A stretch of DNA of 56,790 nucleotides, taken from positions 290 to 57,079 of the forward strand of contig NZ_VCHX02000049.1 of NCBI RefSeq assembly GCF_005768555.2, written 5' to 3'. Shown here in pieces: positions 56,286-56,790 of this stretch. Every line of letters starts with the position of its first letter. Position 1 is the stretch's first letter. The stretch comes from Streptomyces sporangiiformans (GTDB lineage Bacteria; Actinomycetota; Actinomycetes; Streptomycetales; Streptomycetaceae). A program made the position numbers and the translations under genes. Below the pieces are notes generated by a model. That model was given only the letters and a program-made list of their open reading frames with translations, was not told the DNA's origin and ran no database searches.

Positions 56286-56346
56286 GACCGGATGACGACG
56301 ACAGCGACACCTGTCCTGTGGGCGACAAGCCCGGGAGGCACGATTC

Positions 56347-56721
56347 ATGAGTGAGCGAGCTCTTCGCGGCACGCGCCTCGTGGTGACCAGCTACGAGACG
56401 GACCGCGGCATCGACCTGGCCCCGCGCCAGGCCGTGGAGTACGCATGCGAGAAGGGGCATCGTTTTGAGATGCCCTTCTCGGTGGAGGCGGAGATCCCGC
56501 CGGAGTGGGAGTGCAAGGTCTGCGGGGCCCAGGCACTCCTGGTGGATGGCGATGGCCCCGAGGAGAAGAAGGCCAAGCCCGCGCGCACGCATTGGGACAT
56601 GCTGATGGAGCGGCGGACACGCGAGGAGCTCGAAGAGGTCCTCGAGGAGCGCCTGGCCGTTCTCCGCTCCGGCGCCATGAACATCGCGGTACATCCGCGG
56701 GACAGCCGCAAGTCCGCGTAG
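56347..56721 (+). CDS. rbpA: RNA polymerase-binding protein RbpA
   Basis: A 124-residue actinobacterial transcription factor that binds RNA polymerase and the principal sigma factor and stabilises open complexes. The core with possible metal ligands C34, H38, C56 and C59 is present (ACEKGH and WECKVCG). The sigma-interaction domain with HWDMLMERRT and ELEEVLEERL follows. The ATG at 56347 is used. Expression is expected to rise under thiol stress through the SigR promoter upstream. Confidence 0.95.
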   Translation: MSERALRGTRLVVTSYETDRGIDLAPRQAVEYACEKGHRFEMPFSVEAEIPPEWECKVCGAQALLVDGDGPEEKKAKPARTHWDMLMERRTREELEEVLEERLAVLRSGAMNIAVHPRDSRKSA

Positions 56722-56788
56722 CCCCTCCGGGGCTGCGGCGGCATACAGAGCGCACCCGGAACCGCGGGTGCCGTACGTACGCGTACGG
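56720..56788 (+). terminator. Three consecutive hairpins after rbpA
   Basis: AGCCCC-TCC-GGGGCT (56720-56734) overlaps the stop codon. GCACCCG-N6-CGGGTGC (56752-56771) and CCGTACG-TACG-CGTACGG (56771-56788) follow at the window end. The group is a likely terminator, possibly shared with a convergent gene beyond the window. Confidence 0.65.
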
Positions 56789-56790
56789 CA

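Noticed and set aside
1..56790. tRNA, rRNA, CRISPR arrays, insertion sequences and integrase genes
   Set aside because: Looked for by eye throughout; no cloverleaf-like sequences, regular spacer arrays, transposase motifs or terminal repeats were found.

Overview
The window is high-GC DNA (coding third positions almost all G or C) with GTG and TTG starts, four-base ATGA/GTGA gene overlaps and strong purine-rich ribosome binding sites. Together with crr-ptsI, a conservon (CvnA-D), smeA-sffA and rbpA, this points firmly to a Streptomyces chromosome. From memory, S. coelicolor carries crr (SCO1390), ptsI (SCO1391) and rbpA (SCO1421) in this order, so the outer parts of the window are probably core-chromosome backbone. 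No tRNA, rRNA, CRISPR array, insertion sequence, integrase or att site was found.

Layout. 0.3-2.5 kb: general PTS components (crr, ptsI). 2.6-9.6 kb: a hypothetical protein, acetoacetate-CoA ligase, a GH31 glucosidase, a Nudix hydrolase and a VanX-type dipeptidase. 9.8-11.5 kb: a DUF35/OB-fold protein translationally coupled to a thiolase-like protein, behind a perfect TetR-type operator. 11.8-14.1 kb: glpF-glpK. 14.2-22.5 kb (minus strand): a conservon in which cvnABC and cvnD are separated by a 1217-aa oxoprolinase/hydantoinase fusion that overlaps cvnD. 22.9-33.3 kb: a membrane protein, then a choline/glycine-betaine locus (sarcosine oxidase, a remnant of a Rieske oxygenase, choline dehydrogenase, a glycine-betaine ABC transporter, betaine aldehyde dehydrogenase).

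33.3-40.8 kb (minus strand) is the most unusual part: a three-gene operon encoding a 500-aa kleisin-like protein, a 292-aa winged-helix (KITE-like) protein and a 1623-aa SMC/MukB-like ATPase. It looks like a MukBEF/Mks/Wadjet-type condensin with no nuclease (JetD) gene beside it and with atypical ATPase motifs. This is the best candidate for an undescribed system in the window.

40.9-43.9 kb: a FadR-type regulator, divergent from an MFS transporter and a frameshifted DUF1445 hydro-lyase, with a palindromic operator inside the shared promoter. 43.9-47.2 kb: two GT4 glycosyltransferases and an SGNH hydrolase in one overlapping operon. 47.4-49.5 kb: HEAT-repeat and ankyrin-repeat proteins. 49.8-51.6 kb: the sporulation pair smeA-sffA; SffA has lost the key Walker A and Walker B residues. 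51.6-56.1 kb: a MocR regulator divergent from a YczE membrane protein, a glycerophosphodiesterase and a UMF1-type MFS transporter. 56.3-56.7 kb: rbpA behind a perfect sigma-R promoter, followed by an array of three hairpins at the window end.

Gene identities come from reading the translations. No database search was run, and statements about other genomes come from general knowledge.
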